Source: Bacillota bacterium
Lineage (GTDB): Bacteria > Bacillota > Clostridia > Acetivibrionales > DSM-1351
Assembly (NCBI GenBank): GCA_023395575.1
Contig: JAEWZA010000258.1
Location: 1 to 8,323 of the forward strand
Length of the DNA: 8,323 nucleotides
Direction: 5' to 3'
Shown here: piece after piece, positions 1 through 6,144 of the stretch
How positions within the stretch are numbered: position 1 is the stretch's first letter
How the letters are laid out: each line of letters opens with the position of its first letter
Program-made: the position numbers and the translations under genes
Notes under the pieces: model-generated
Seen by the model: the letters and a program-made list of their open reading frames with translations, nothing else
Database searches by the model: none
What the model was told of the DNA's origin: nothing

Positions 1-783
1 TCCAGCAAGCAAAGCAATTAATGTATCAAAAAACTCAATACGATTTACAGATTTGCCTAGATTAACTTTTTTCCCTATATATGAGCCATAGGTAATCATT
101 ATTCCCATAGCAAGACTCATAGAATAAAACATTTGTCCCATTGCAACGCATACTGTCATGAACGAAAACTTCGAAAAATCAGGAAGAAGATAATATTTAA
201 CCCCTGCTAAAGCACCTGGCATAGTTAGAATATAAAATAAAATGATTAATATAAGTATTAGCAGAATAGGCATTAATATCTTACTTATCTTTTCGATCCC
301 TTTTTCAACACCGCTTACTACTACAATCAATGTAATAAATAAGAATGCAATAAAAAAGAAAAGAGGTGATGATGTACTTCCGATAAATGCCCCAAAATAA
401 CTGTCACCTGCTGCTTCCACACCACCTCCGCTACTATAAGTAAATATATATTTAATTACCCAACCGCCGATTACACTATAGTATGGCAATATAATAATAG
501 GTACTATGGCTGCAATATACCCTAAAAACCCAAATTTCTCATGTAGTTTTCCATATGCAAGAATAGGGCTCAATCCTGTCTTTCTGCCAATTGCAATTTC
601 AGTTGTCATCAACGCAAAACCAAATGTCAATGCCAGAATGATGTACACCAAAATAAAAATACCACCGCCATATTGCGCAGCTAAATATGGAAATCTCCAT
701 AAATTCCCTAATCCAACGGCACTTCCCGCTGCAGCAAGAACAAATCCAACTCCTCCTGTAAAGCCGCTTCTTCTTTTCTCCAT
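1..783 (-). CDS. Sodium:neurotransmitter symporter (NSS/SNF family) amino-acid transporter, 3' end cut off by window
   Basis: Likely a sodium-coupled amino-acid importer of the inner membrane with the LeuT fold. The 261 visible codons stay open to base 1, so the C-terminal half is missing (family members run about 440-510 residues). The start is set by AAAGGTGG at 792-799, eight bases before ATG at 783. The unwound TM1 motif SAVGLGNLWRFP (residues 21-32) is a family hallmark. Ala22, Asn27 and Arg30 match the LeuT sodium-site and gate residues. TEIAIGR (61-67) keeps the conserved Glu62. Tyr101-Tyr102 in TM3 and the TM6 stretch YSMSLAMGIMITYGSY (220-235) match the substrate site. Asp253 appears to sit where LeuT has Asn286, as I recall for chloride-independent MhsT; this rests on an ungapped alignment by eye. 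The exact substrate cannot be read. The gene points away from its neighbours' products and seems to be its own unit. Family call is firm. Confidence 0.95.
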   Translation of the reverse strand, partial: MEKRRSGFTGGVGFVLAAAGSAVGLGNLWRFPYLAAQYGGGIFILVYIILALTFGFALMTTEIAIGRKTGLSPILAYGKLHEKFGFLGYIAAIVPIIILPYYSVIGGWVIKYIFTYSSGGGVEAAGDSYFGAFIGSTSSPLFFFIAFLFITLIVVVSGVEKGIEKISKILMPILLILILIILFYILTMPGALAGVKYYLLPDFSKFSFMTVCVAMGQMFYSMSLAMGIMITYGSYIGKKVNLGKSVNRIEFFDTLIALLAG

Positions 784-1120
784 AAAATAATCCACCTTTA
801 CTTATCATAAAAAATAACAAGTATTTATTTTACCACATTTCTCCGTTTATATAACATTTTTTTGTATATTATTTATTTAATAATAACTTTATAGCAAAAA
901 ATTTTTCCTACCATAACATCCCATTGAAATTTGAGCAACAATCGCCCTTTTAACTTATTTTACAAAATTTTTCACTATAGCCAATTTTTTTGCACCAGAA
1001 TCAAAAATAGTGTAGAACCTCATTTTTTCTTAAAACAAAAATGAAGCTCTACTGATATAATAAATAAATTCAAAATGATAATCGTTATAACCGTTCTATA
1101 TTTGTAATAAGGTTAAAATT
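784..1120. other. Intergenic spacer between transporter and propeller gene
   Basis: These 337 bases lie between two genes on the minus strand. They hold the terminator of the upstream propeller gene (about 1001-1051) and must hold the promoter of the transporter. I find no convincing -35/-10 pair for it: TATGAT lies close to the ribosome site (about 805-811) but without a good -35 at 16-18 bases. No open reading frame with a ribosome site is seen on either strand. A Fur-box-like palindrome at 1076-1090 is poorly placed (see rejected items). Confidence 0.5.
1001..1051 (-). terminator. Probable rho-independent terminator of the propeller gene
   Basis: Read on the minus strand, a 15-bp stem (arms 1037-1051 and 1013-1027) closes a 9-base loop. 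It is fully paired only on this strand, because two positions are G-U wobbles that would be A-C mismatches on the other. This argues for minus-strand transcription. A short tract, CACTATTTTT, follows. It lies 70 bases past the stop codon at 1121. The U-tract starts a few bases late, so efficiency is uncertain. Confidence 0.7.
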
Positions 1121-3286
1121 TTATTTTGCTGAAATATAAATTGTATTTGAGAAGCCCTCAACATACAAATCGCAGTTTAAATTATTAGAAATAAATTGAA
1201 CCGGAACAAAAATGCTTCCTCCAACAACTTTTGCTTTTGCACCAATTGTTACTGATTTTCCGTTCACAGTTGCCTTGTCACTATTGGCATTTATTACTAT
1301 TGTTTTATCGTTCAGCACTATAGTAGCCTTGTTTCCCTTAAGCTCTAATGTTCCTCCAAGAGCAATGACAATATCCTTGGCTGGAACCATTGTAATCCCT
1401 TTTTCAACAAATGGTTTTTGATTTAACTGAAGCTTGTTATTTTCGACGAATACAGTTGTCTCCTTGTTATCTAGCTTTAATGTTGATACAACTGCTTTCT
1501 TACTTGTAGTTGCCAGCTTGTCTGAAGCAAGCAATACTCCGCCGTCTGCAACAACATAAACATACCCATTATAAGCTGCAACTCCGTAGGCAGGGACGGT
1601 AATATTCAAGTCAGTTATAAACCAGCTCTTCAAATCCTTTGAGGTTAGTAGCGTTCCATTTGAACATGCAATAATATAGTTTTTATTTTTATCATCGTAG
1701 GTAATGTCATTTAATGAATAGCTATCTGATATTTTAGAAGTAGTCCAGGTCTTGAGATCCTTAGATGTACTGATAGCATTTTTATGTAATACAACAAACG
1801 TATCTTTACCCTTAATAATCTTTATACACGTTTCTTTATTCACATTAAAGGAAGTAGTTTTCATATTATCAGAAATTTTCACACCAACACCACCATTGCC
1901 TACTACATAAATGTCATCATTAATATTTTCAACATTTATAGGAGCAAGTGGTAACTTTAATAAGGAATAATAACCATTTTTAAAAGCGTAAACATCTTTT
2001 GATGCAGAAATACAAATCATACTAGTTTTTTTACTTTCCGCGAAGTCATAACATGCAAAATCGTTAGACACATTGGAACTTAAATTCCACTTAACAAAGT
2101 CAGTAGTTGTTGCAGTATACCAAGATGGGCCTTTAACCTTCAGAGTATTATCATAGAAAGACCAACCATTACTAGAAAGATTAATTTTCTCATCCTTTGT
2201 TATCTTACCTGCTTCAAGTAAAATTAAATTATTATCAGAAAGAGCTAAAACAGCCTTCTTTTCAGGTATACTATTTATATTATAAGACATGCTTTGTTTT
2301 CCAAAAACGAGCTTCCAACTATTATCTTTATATTTGAAAATTTCGCCACAAGAACTATAGGATATAAAACTATCTCCTATTGACACTAAATTTGTGAAGT
2401 GTGCTCCTAGACGATCAGTCAAAGTAATTTCATTAGTAACTTTAGTGATTGATGACATATTTGTTATGTCCCTAATCTTTCCAAAGAAACCCATCACGTA
2501 TACTTTACTATTCTTATTAATCATTTTAACAAGGTTGGAGTTATAATTCCCTTTGTTTGAATGCGAATACTCTTGGAAGTTATCTACTAACTTCTGTGTA
2601 CTTACAAGATCCTTTGAGGTAGCAGCTTTTCCAAATAGCATTGAAAAATACCAAGTCCCGTTATAGTACAAAATATCACAGTAAGAATCCTTAAAATTAC
2701 TAACAGTAAAGTTTTTGTAGGTTTTAAAGTCACTTGTATATTTAACTACATTGTTTTTATTAAGTATAAAAGCATAAATATTTTTATCATAGTTTACTGC
2801 TAAGTCAAAGGCGTCTGAAGGTAAAGTAGTACAAATGTTATGCCATGTTGTACCATCTATAGAGCGAAATAGCTTCCCATCAGAATAACCAAGATAAAAA
2901 TACTTTCCATCAAAATCAAAAATTGTAACAGTTGAGTTCCAAACTTTTACACTTGTATTCCAAGTTTCTCCATCAAGAGATACATATACTTTTCCATTGG
3001 AGTCTAGACTTACAAATCTTTTACCATCTGAACAAATCTGTCGAAGCAGGATATTGGTAGTTTTATCAACCCAAGTATCGCCAGCATCCTTTGAAAGTAT
3101 GTACTTACCATTAGCGGATGTTACAATAACTGTATTACCAACATTAGCAATTCCATAAAATTTGTTTCCACTTCCATCATCTAGTCGAACAAAGTTGTAT
3201 GTGTTTTCATTGGCTGCAAAACTAGGTATGCAAAAAACATTTAGCAAAATACCAAGTACTAAAACCGCTGAGAGAACTTTTTTCAT
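1121..3286 (-). CDS. Secreted beta-propeller-like (Asp-box/BNR repeat) protein with C-terminal copper-amine-oxidase-N-like stalk domain
   Basis: A 721-residue exported protein of unknown function. Residues 1-24 are a signal peptide (MKK, hydrophobic core, SFA before the likely cut). Residues about 30-600 hold roughly 14 repeats of about 40 residues built around 'dG.y..S.dG..W'. The clearest are SKDAGDTW (65-72, a canonical Asp-box), SLDGETW (103-109), SIDGTTW (142-148) and SKDLKTW and SKDLKSW further on. Fourteen such units could form two seven-bladed propellers; that is inference. Residues about 612-719 resemble the copper amine oxidase N-terminal-like domain common in clostridial surface proteins: NGKSVTIGAKAKVVGGSIFVP then a VQFISNNL helix. 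In such proteins it is thought to act as a stalk or binding module, not an oxidase. No catalytic motif is seen, so a binding or scaffold role is more likely than a sialidase. An ATG six codons upstream (3304) is rejected because the ribosome site lies between the two. Flanked by its own promoter and terminator, so probably monocistronic. Confidence 0.88.
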   Translation of the reverse strand: MKKVLSAVLVLGILLNVFCIPSFAANENTYNFVRLDDGSGNKFYGIANVGNTVIVTSANGKYILSKDAGDTWVDKTTNILLRQICSDGKRFVSLDSNGKVYVSLDGETWNTSVKVWNSTVTIFDFDGKYFYLGYSDGKLFRSIDGTTWHNICTTLPSDAFDLAVNYDKNIYAFILNKNNVVKYTSDFKTYKNFTVSNFKDSYCDILYYNGTWYFSMLFGKAATSKDLVSTQKLVDNFQEYSHSNKGNYNSNLVKMINKNSKVYVMGFFGKIRDITNMSSITKVTNEITLTDRLGAHFTNLVSIGDSFISYSSCGEIFKYKDNSWKLVFGKQSMSYNINSIPEKKAVLALSDNNLILLEAGKITKDEKINLSSNGWSFYDNTLKVKGPSWYTATTTDFVKWNLSSNVSNDFACYDFAESKKTSMICISASKDVYAFKNGYYSLLKLPLAPINVENINDDIYVVGNGGVGVKISDNMKTTSFNVNKETCIKIIKGKDTFVVLHKNAISTSKDLKTWTTSKISDSYSLNDITYDDKNKNYIIACSNGTLLTSKDLKSWFITDLNITVPAYGVAAYNGYVYVVADGGVLLASDKLATTSKKAVVSTLKLDNKETTVFVENNKLQLNQKPFVEKGITMVPAKDIVIALGGTLELKGNKATIVLNDKTIVINANSDKATVNGKSVTIGAKAKVVGGSIFVPVQFISNNLNCDLYVEGFSNTIYISAK

Positions 3287-3292
3287 AATTAC

Positions 3293-3300
3293 CCACCTTT
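3293..3300 (-). promoter_or_regulatory. Ribosome binding site that fixes the propeller gene start
   Basis: AAAGGTGG on the minus strand ends six bases before ATG at 3286. The alternative ATG at 3304 overlaps its upstream edge, has no ribosome site of its own (only an A/T-rich run precedes it) and would lie only about six bases from the predicted transcript start. The 3286 start is therefore preferred, and it gives a cleaner signal peptide beginning MKKVLS. The same AAAGGTGG motif serves the transporter gene at 792-799. Confidence 0.8.
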
Positions 3301-3316
3301 TCATATTTTTTTGTAA

Positions 3317-3344
3317 ATTATATCATATTTCGACGCTCTGTAAA
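3317..3344 (-). promoter_or_regulatory. Sigma-A-type promoter with extended -10 for the propeller gene
   Basis: On the minus strand TTTACA (3344-3339) and a perfect TATAAT (3322-3317) are separated by 16 bases. A TGA lies immediately upstream of TATAAT, giving the TGn extended -10. The predicted transcript start is near 3310, leaving a leader of about 24 bases before ATG at 3286. The spacing is one short of the optimum, which the extended -10 can offset. Confidence 0.7.
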
Positions 3345-3462
3345 TATTACAATCTTATTACATAATTAGTCCAAACCCTTTATATTCCTGTATTTTAACA
3401 ATTTTGGCTAATACTTTATGATGTTATTTCAAATTTCATACTAATATGGTATTTACACGATA

Positions 3463-3496
3463 ATACCGCAAATTCAGTTGACTGAATTTGCGGTAT
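3463..3496. repeat. Perfect 34-base palindrome (16-bp arms, 2-base centre)
   Basis: ATACCGCAAATTCAGT is followed by TG and then its exact reverse complement. It sits 58 bases past the stop codon of the nuclease gene and about 120 bases upstream of the propeller promoter. Its position suits a transcription terminator for the nuclease gene, and the stem would be very stable. However, neither flank has a run of T on the relevant strand, so it is not a classic rho-independent terminator. An RNA-stabilising 3' hairpin or a protein-binding site are other options. Confidence 0.75.
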
Positions 3497-3554
3497 CAGA
3501 AAGATTTTGATATATAAGTTTTATGTCTTATTAAGATGTGTCAAGTTTGCTATT

Positions 3555-4496
3555 TTATTCGCCAACCAAACCATCTCCATCACGATCATCCATATATTTA
3601 TACAACCAGTGCCCCTTTTTGATTGGCATCTTATACCCAGCAGCTTTTGCCTCTGCTATCGACACCTTACCATTATGATTTTTATCTACAGCAGCAAGGT
3701 TTTTATTCTCATCTGCAGTAGATGGTTTGGTTGTAGTCCTTGGCTCTTCCGCTGTTTTCTCGTTTAAAGACTTATTCACCTCATCAGGGTTCACATTATC
3801 AAAATCTTCTGTGATGACATTTCCCTTTATCGTATAGGTGTAATGATAATGATTTGGAATCTGTGTCTTAGTATTTGGGTATGAGATTATAGCTTCAAAA
3901 TTCGTGCACCCACCAGCGTCTCGAATTACCTTTTCCATATATGCCTGGTCGCCATAACGATTTAATGTACTGTCCTGTGGTGTTATGTTATAAGCATTTG
4001 AGACACCACCCAAGGAATCTGCAATAACATGTCCTTGATCTAGGTCTTCTCGCTCCGTGCCAGGTACATTGGCTTCATCTGCATAGTAGCGACCATCAGC
4101 CGTTACAGGCTCCTTGGAATCATCCTGAGGAACAATTTGCTTAGCTGTCACTCGAACCAGTTGCCCATATTCATTAGTATAAGCCCAGTACTCCCTATCT
4201 CCGAAGCCCACATCTACAACTACCATCGCTTTTCTGCTTCCACTTCTATCACCCCCATCCACTTCGATTTTCTTATATTTACCTTCAGTAGGAGCTAATA
4301 CAGTGGATTTACTTGATGCTTGAGTTGTACCCTTGCTCGGTACTTTCGTTTGATTTGTATTGAAAGGTTTGGATTCAAGAGAAGTACTATTCTCGGTATA
4401 GGTCGGACTCGCTTTAATCTGTTCTGTTGGGTTCTGTGCAGAACAGCCTGTCAACAACACTATTATAATTAAATATGCAATTATATACTTTCTCAT
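3555..4496 (-). CDS. Lipoprotein DNA/RNA non-specific endonuclease with C-terminal EF-hand and Excalibur-like calcium module
   Basis: A 313-residue surface nuclease predicted to hydrolyse DNA and RNA with a metal ion. Residues 1-18 form a lipoprotein signal ending in the lipobox LLTGC, so Cys18 should be lipid-anchored. A Ser/Thr/Lys-rich linker runs to about residue 70. The nuclease domain spans about 88-230. It carries DQGH (153-156; His156 the expected general base, Gln replacing the usual Arg of DRGH), then NITPQDSTLN (170-179). The N-x3-Q-x4-N spacing of the latter matches pneumococcal EndA, with Asn179 as the expected metal ligand. Residues 271-282 (DKNHNGKVSIAE) are a full EF-hand loop, and the end, DRDGDGLVGE, resembles an Excalibur motif with its Cys replaced by Gly. 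AAGGAG lies six bases before ATG at 4496 and only three before an adjacent ATG at 4499; I chose 4496. A role in nucleic-acid scavenging, uptake or competitor DNA breakdown is inferred. It is transcribed divergently from the small coiled-coil gene. Confidence 0.92.
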   Translation of the reverse strand: MRKYIIAYLIIIVLLTGCSAQNPTEQIKASPTYTENSTSLESKPFNTNQTKVPSKGTTQASSKSTVLAPTEGKYKKIEVDGGDRSGSRKAMVVVDVGFGDREYWAYTNEYGQLVRVTAKQIVPQDDSKEPVTADGRYYADEANVPGTEREDLDQGHVIADSLGGVSNAYNITPQDSTLNRYGDQAYMEKVIRDAGGCTNFEAIISYPNTKTQIPNHYHYTYTIKGNVITEDFDNVNPDEVNKSLNEKTAEEPRTTTKPSTADENKNLAAVDKNHNGKVSIAEAKAAGYKMPIKKGHWLYKYMDDRDGDGLVGE

Positions 4497-4499
4497 CAT

Positions 4500-4836
4500 A
4501 GTCTCCTTAAGGTTTCTATTTGTATAGCTAGAAATAATTCTTACTTGTCAGTGCATCTAACATTCTATTCATGCTTTTAAACAAGTGTGAATTAAATTAG
4601 TATAGTTCAAGCAATACATATTTATTATTAACCTATAGTCAACTATCAATTCTATATCTTACTATATAATAGTGTTTTCAAAGACCATTTTTAATTATTA
4701 CAGAATACAATACCATTATCATTTAAACAGCCTATAATAAATCTTTTATAAGCTATTCTTGTTTATATAATTCAAATACCTTTTACAATATTTAAGATTT
4801 CGTGATATAATTATTTCAAAGGAGTGTGAGTTCCCA
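4500..4836. other. Divergent intergenic spacer, AT-rich
   Basis: These 337 bases separate the nuclease gene (leftward) from the coiled-coil gene (rightward). The right end holds a good promoter at 4782-4811. For the nuclease the only candidate is CTGACA (4551-4546) with TATACA (4526-4521) on the minus strand. Its spacer is 19 bases, so I do not call it. The AAGGAG ribosome site of the nuclease lies at about 4503-4508. I see no further gene, hairpin or repeat of note here. Confidence 0.5.
4782..4811 (+). promoter_or_regulatory. Sigma-A-type promoter with extended -10 for the coiled-coil gene
   Basis: TTTACA (4782-4787), 18 bases, then TGA-TATAAT with a perfect -10 at 4806-4811. The expected transcript start, near 4818, falls at the beginning of the AAAGGAG ribosome site (4818-4824). 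The leader would be only about 19 bases. The element layout closely matches the promoter of the propeller gene (TTTACA, TGATATAAT). Confidence 0.72.
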
Positions 4837-5079
4837 GTGGAAGATAAAGTTTTTGATTTAATAGAAAAAATATATGCTGAAATGAAACAACAGTTTGAGA
4901 TAGTCAACAAAAAGCTAGATGAAAAGGTTGATAAAACTGATATTGTAAGGTTTGAAAATGATTTAGCACCAAAAATAGAAGCTCTGTTTGATGGGTATAA
5001 GCAAAATACTGAAACGCTTAATCGAATTGAAAAAGAAGTTTCAAAACAGGAAGAAATTATAATGCGACGTGTTAAATAA
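4837..5079 (+). CDS. Small acidic/basic coiled-coil protein of unknown function, 80 aa
   Basis: I recognise the general type: short helical proteins seen in many Firmicutes, with no assigned function. The chain opens with MEDKVFDLIEKIYAEM, continues with a heptad-like stretch rich in K/D/E (VNKKLDEKVDK, about 23-33), has the characteristic APKIEALFDGYKQNTE (about 44-59) and ends NRIEKEVSKQEE-IIMRRVK. It is almost entirely predicted helix with no cysteine, no signal peptide and no membrane segment, so a cytosolic oligomer or adaptor is plausible. The start is GTG at 4837, the only in-frame start near AAAGGAG (4818-4824). The 12-base gap from the ribosome site is longer than usual. It has its own extended -10 promoter and no partner gene on its strand for over 1 kb. 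Codon use looks like that of its neighbours. No clear terminator follows it. Confidence 0.8.
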   Translation: MEDKVFDLIEKIYAEMKQQFEIVNKKLDEKVDKTDIVRFENDLAPKIEALFDGYKQNTETLNRIEKEVSKQEEIIMRRVK

Positions 5080-5158
5080 TCTCAAAATACGAGGTTTGTG
5101 GCATTTTATTTGTAGTCTTTTGAAATCCTACTCACTCGTTTCATAGAAAATTAATTTA

Positions 5159-5248
5159 GTATCTTCGAATTACAAAGTCTATTCTTGAAGTGCCTTTACT
5201 ATTTACACACTTACCGATAAAAATTATATTTATGTTTTAAACCAGCTT
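5159..5248 (-). pseudogene. Possible decayed C-terminal tail of the polysaccharide deacetylase
   Basis: Just past the premature stop of the deacetylase (TAA at 5253-5251), a different reading frame starting at 5248 reads KLV-stop-NINIIFIGKCVNSKG, then TSRIDFVIRRY-stop. PdaB-like proteins end with a pattern of the kind 'GY.F.pI..LiY....y.I...G'. The spacing of Phe, Ile-Gly-Lys, Val and Ile-Asp here fits that loosely. If so, the gene suffered an internal deletion with a frameshift plus later stops. The match is by eye and weak; it could be chance in AT-rich spacer. No other gene is seen at 5080-5250. Confidence 0.3.
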
Positions 5249-5250
5249 AT

Positions 5251-5826
5251 TTAAAGGACTATATGAGTTTTTATTTTTGTGTCTAGTGTTTCAATATTCC
5301 ACTGTATGGGATAGCAGCCTAGCTCATTGCAGGTGTCAATAACAGTATTGTTATAATCTCCATAAGGTGGTCGAAATAGTATCACCTTGACTCCTGATAT
5401 TTCCTCTAGCTTTTTATTGCACAGCTCTATCTCACTTTTGCATTTTTCTTTGCCAATGGTACTCATTTTCAAATGAGAATATCCATGATTTGCAATATCA
5501 TGCCCTTCATTTGCAATTAACTTCACCGAATCCGGGAATTTTTCTGCCCATTGCCCAACCATAAAAAAGCTAGCCTTAACATTTTCCTTTTTTAGAATAT
5601 CCAGAATAGTTGGTATATCCGATGCTCCCCATGCACAATCAAAGGTTATTGCAACCTTATCTGTTTCTACACTGTAAATAGGCAAATGCCTTTCAGAGTT
5701 AAAAACACCTACTGCTTTTGCCGTATAACCTACAGCAAAAATTGCACAAATAACTAAAAACGCTGCTATAACCCTACTTGGCACCATCTTTTTATTAACA
5801 ATGCTTATTAAAACTAATTTTTTCAT
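5251..5826 (-). CDS. Membrane-anchored PdaB-like polysaccharide deacetylase (NodB domain), C-terminally truncated
   Basis: The family removes acetyl groups from cell-wall sugars outside the membrane using a metal-dependent NodB domain; PdaB-like members in Bacillus and clostridia are often linked to sporulation. One membrane helix (about 18-40) anchors the 191-residue product. The domain starts with VAITFDCAWG (58-67; Asp63 is motif 1). NHGYSH (113-118; His114 and His118) is motif 2, FRPPYG (151-156) is motif 3 and QWNIETLD (175-182) is most of motif 4. The expected Trp of 'LDWK' is Thr183. The chain then ends after IKTHIVL, without the remaining 50-60 residues and without motif 5 (L-x-H), whose His takes part in catalysis. 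Relatives are usually about 230-260 residues. The product is therefore probably inactive, or acts only as a non-catalytic domain. ATG at 5826 follows a modest AGGGG site nine bases away. A possible tail remnant (5159-5248) and a structured leader (5853-5929) flank it. Confidence 0.85.
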   Translation of the reverse strand: MKKLVLISIVNKKMVPSRVIAAFLVICAIFAVGYTAKAVGVFNSERHLPIYSVETDKVAITFDCAWGASDIPTILDILKKENVKASFFMVGQWAEKFPDSVKLIANEGHDIANHGYSHLKMSTIGKEKCKSEIELCNKKLEEISGVKVILFRPPYGDYNNTVIDTCNELGCYPIQWNIETLDTKIKTHIVL

Positions 5827-5852
5827 TCTCTAACGCCCCTAAACTTAAAATT

Positions 5853-5929
5853 GAGCTAACAGCCCTACTGATCTGCGCAAGCAAATGCACAGGTGCTTAA
5901 ATCACCTACGCTTCACAAAACTTTAGCCC
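5853..5929 (-). ncRNA. Possible structured RNA leader of the deacetylase gene (class not recognised)
   Basis: On the minus strand GGGCTAA (5929-5923) can pair with TTAGCTC (5859-5853), with one G-U pair, closing a 63-base interior. Inside are two adjacent hairpins: AGGTG/CACCT (5907-5903 with 5895-5891, 7-base loop) and GTGCA/TGCGC (about 5890-5886 with 5879-5875). An alternative stem, AGCACCT with AGGGCT (5897-5891 with 5866-5861, one bulged A), would exclude the first hairpin. Several of these pairs are G-U only on the minus strand. The element ends 27 bases before the deacetylase ATG. I compared it from memory with cyclic-di-GMP, cyclic-di-AMP, preQ1, fluoride and glycine riboswitches and found no match. 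Short stems can arise by chance. Confidence 0.35.
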
Positions 5930-6030
5930 TATAATATGTTTATTTAATAAAAATGTAATTATGATTGAGATGAAAGAAACGACAAATTCTAAAATATACA
6001 ATTATTTATATTTTTCAACAAGTATTTTCC

Positions 6031-6059
6031 TTTATATTACTATTATTATGTAATATAAT
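6031..6059 (+). promoter_or_regulatory. Candidate promoter of the dockerin hydrolase gene
   Basis: TTTATA (6031-6036), 17 bases, then a perfect TATAAT (6054-6059). The -35 matches only four of six consensus positions. A second TATAAT at 6066-6071 has a poorer -35. In such AT-rich DNA the -10 alone is weak evidence. If used, the leader would be about 125 bases and would include the inverted repeat at 6094-6144. Confidence 0.35.
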
Positions 6060-6093
6060 GTAACATATAATGAATTTACCAAATATATTTTAG

Positions 6094-6144
6094 AAATTTT
6101 TATTAAGATGACCTATCCCTTCCAGTAAATCATAATAAAAATTT
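6094..6144 (+). repeat. 12-bp A/T inverted repeat in the hydrolase leader
   Basis: AAATTTTTATTA (6094-6105) is matched exactly by its reverse complement at 6133-6144 across a 27-base spacer. It lies between the candidate promoter and the ribosome site. The stem is all A-T, so it is weakly stable. It could be an mRNA 5' hairpin or an operator, or chance in a very AT-rich tract. Confidence 0.45.

Noticed and set aside
1076..1090. TGATAATCGTTATAA, close to a Fur-type iron box (7-1-7 palindrome)
   Set aside because: It lies between the stop codon and the terminator of the propeller gene, with no gene start on either strand nearby. In such AT-rich DNA this match is likely by chance.
3287..3304. 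Start of the propeller gene at the ATG at 3304
   Set aside because: It has no ribosome site, overlaps the ribosome site of the ATG at 3286, and lies only about six bases from the predicted transcript start.
4521..4551. CTGACA/TATACA as a promoter for the nuclease gene (minus strand)
   Set aside because: The 19-base spacer is too long and the -10 is weak, so it was not called.
5080..5158. Possible terminator after the coiled-coil gene
   Set aside because: Only short, mismatched stems (for example AAAAT/ATTTT around 5084-5108) are present, without a stable core.
5853..5929. A known riboswitch class (cyclic-di-GMP I/II, cyclic-di-AMP, preQ1, fluoride, glycine)
   Set aside because: The conserved cores that I can recall for these classes are absent, so the element is reported only as a possible structured leader of unknown class.
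5831..5935. GTTAG-ending motifs and inverted repeats resembling an integron attC site
   Set aside because: The core sites do not fit the attC consensus, there is no paired inner site, and no integrase or gene cassette array is visible.
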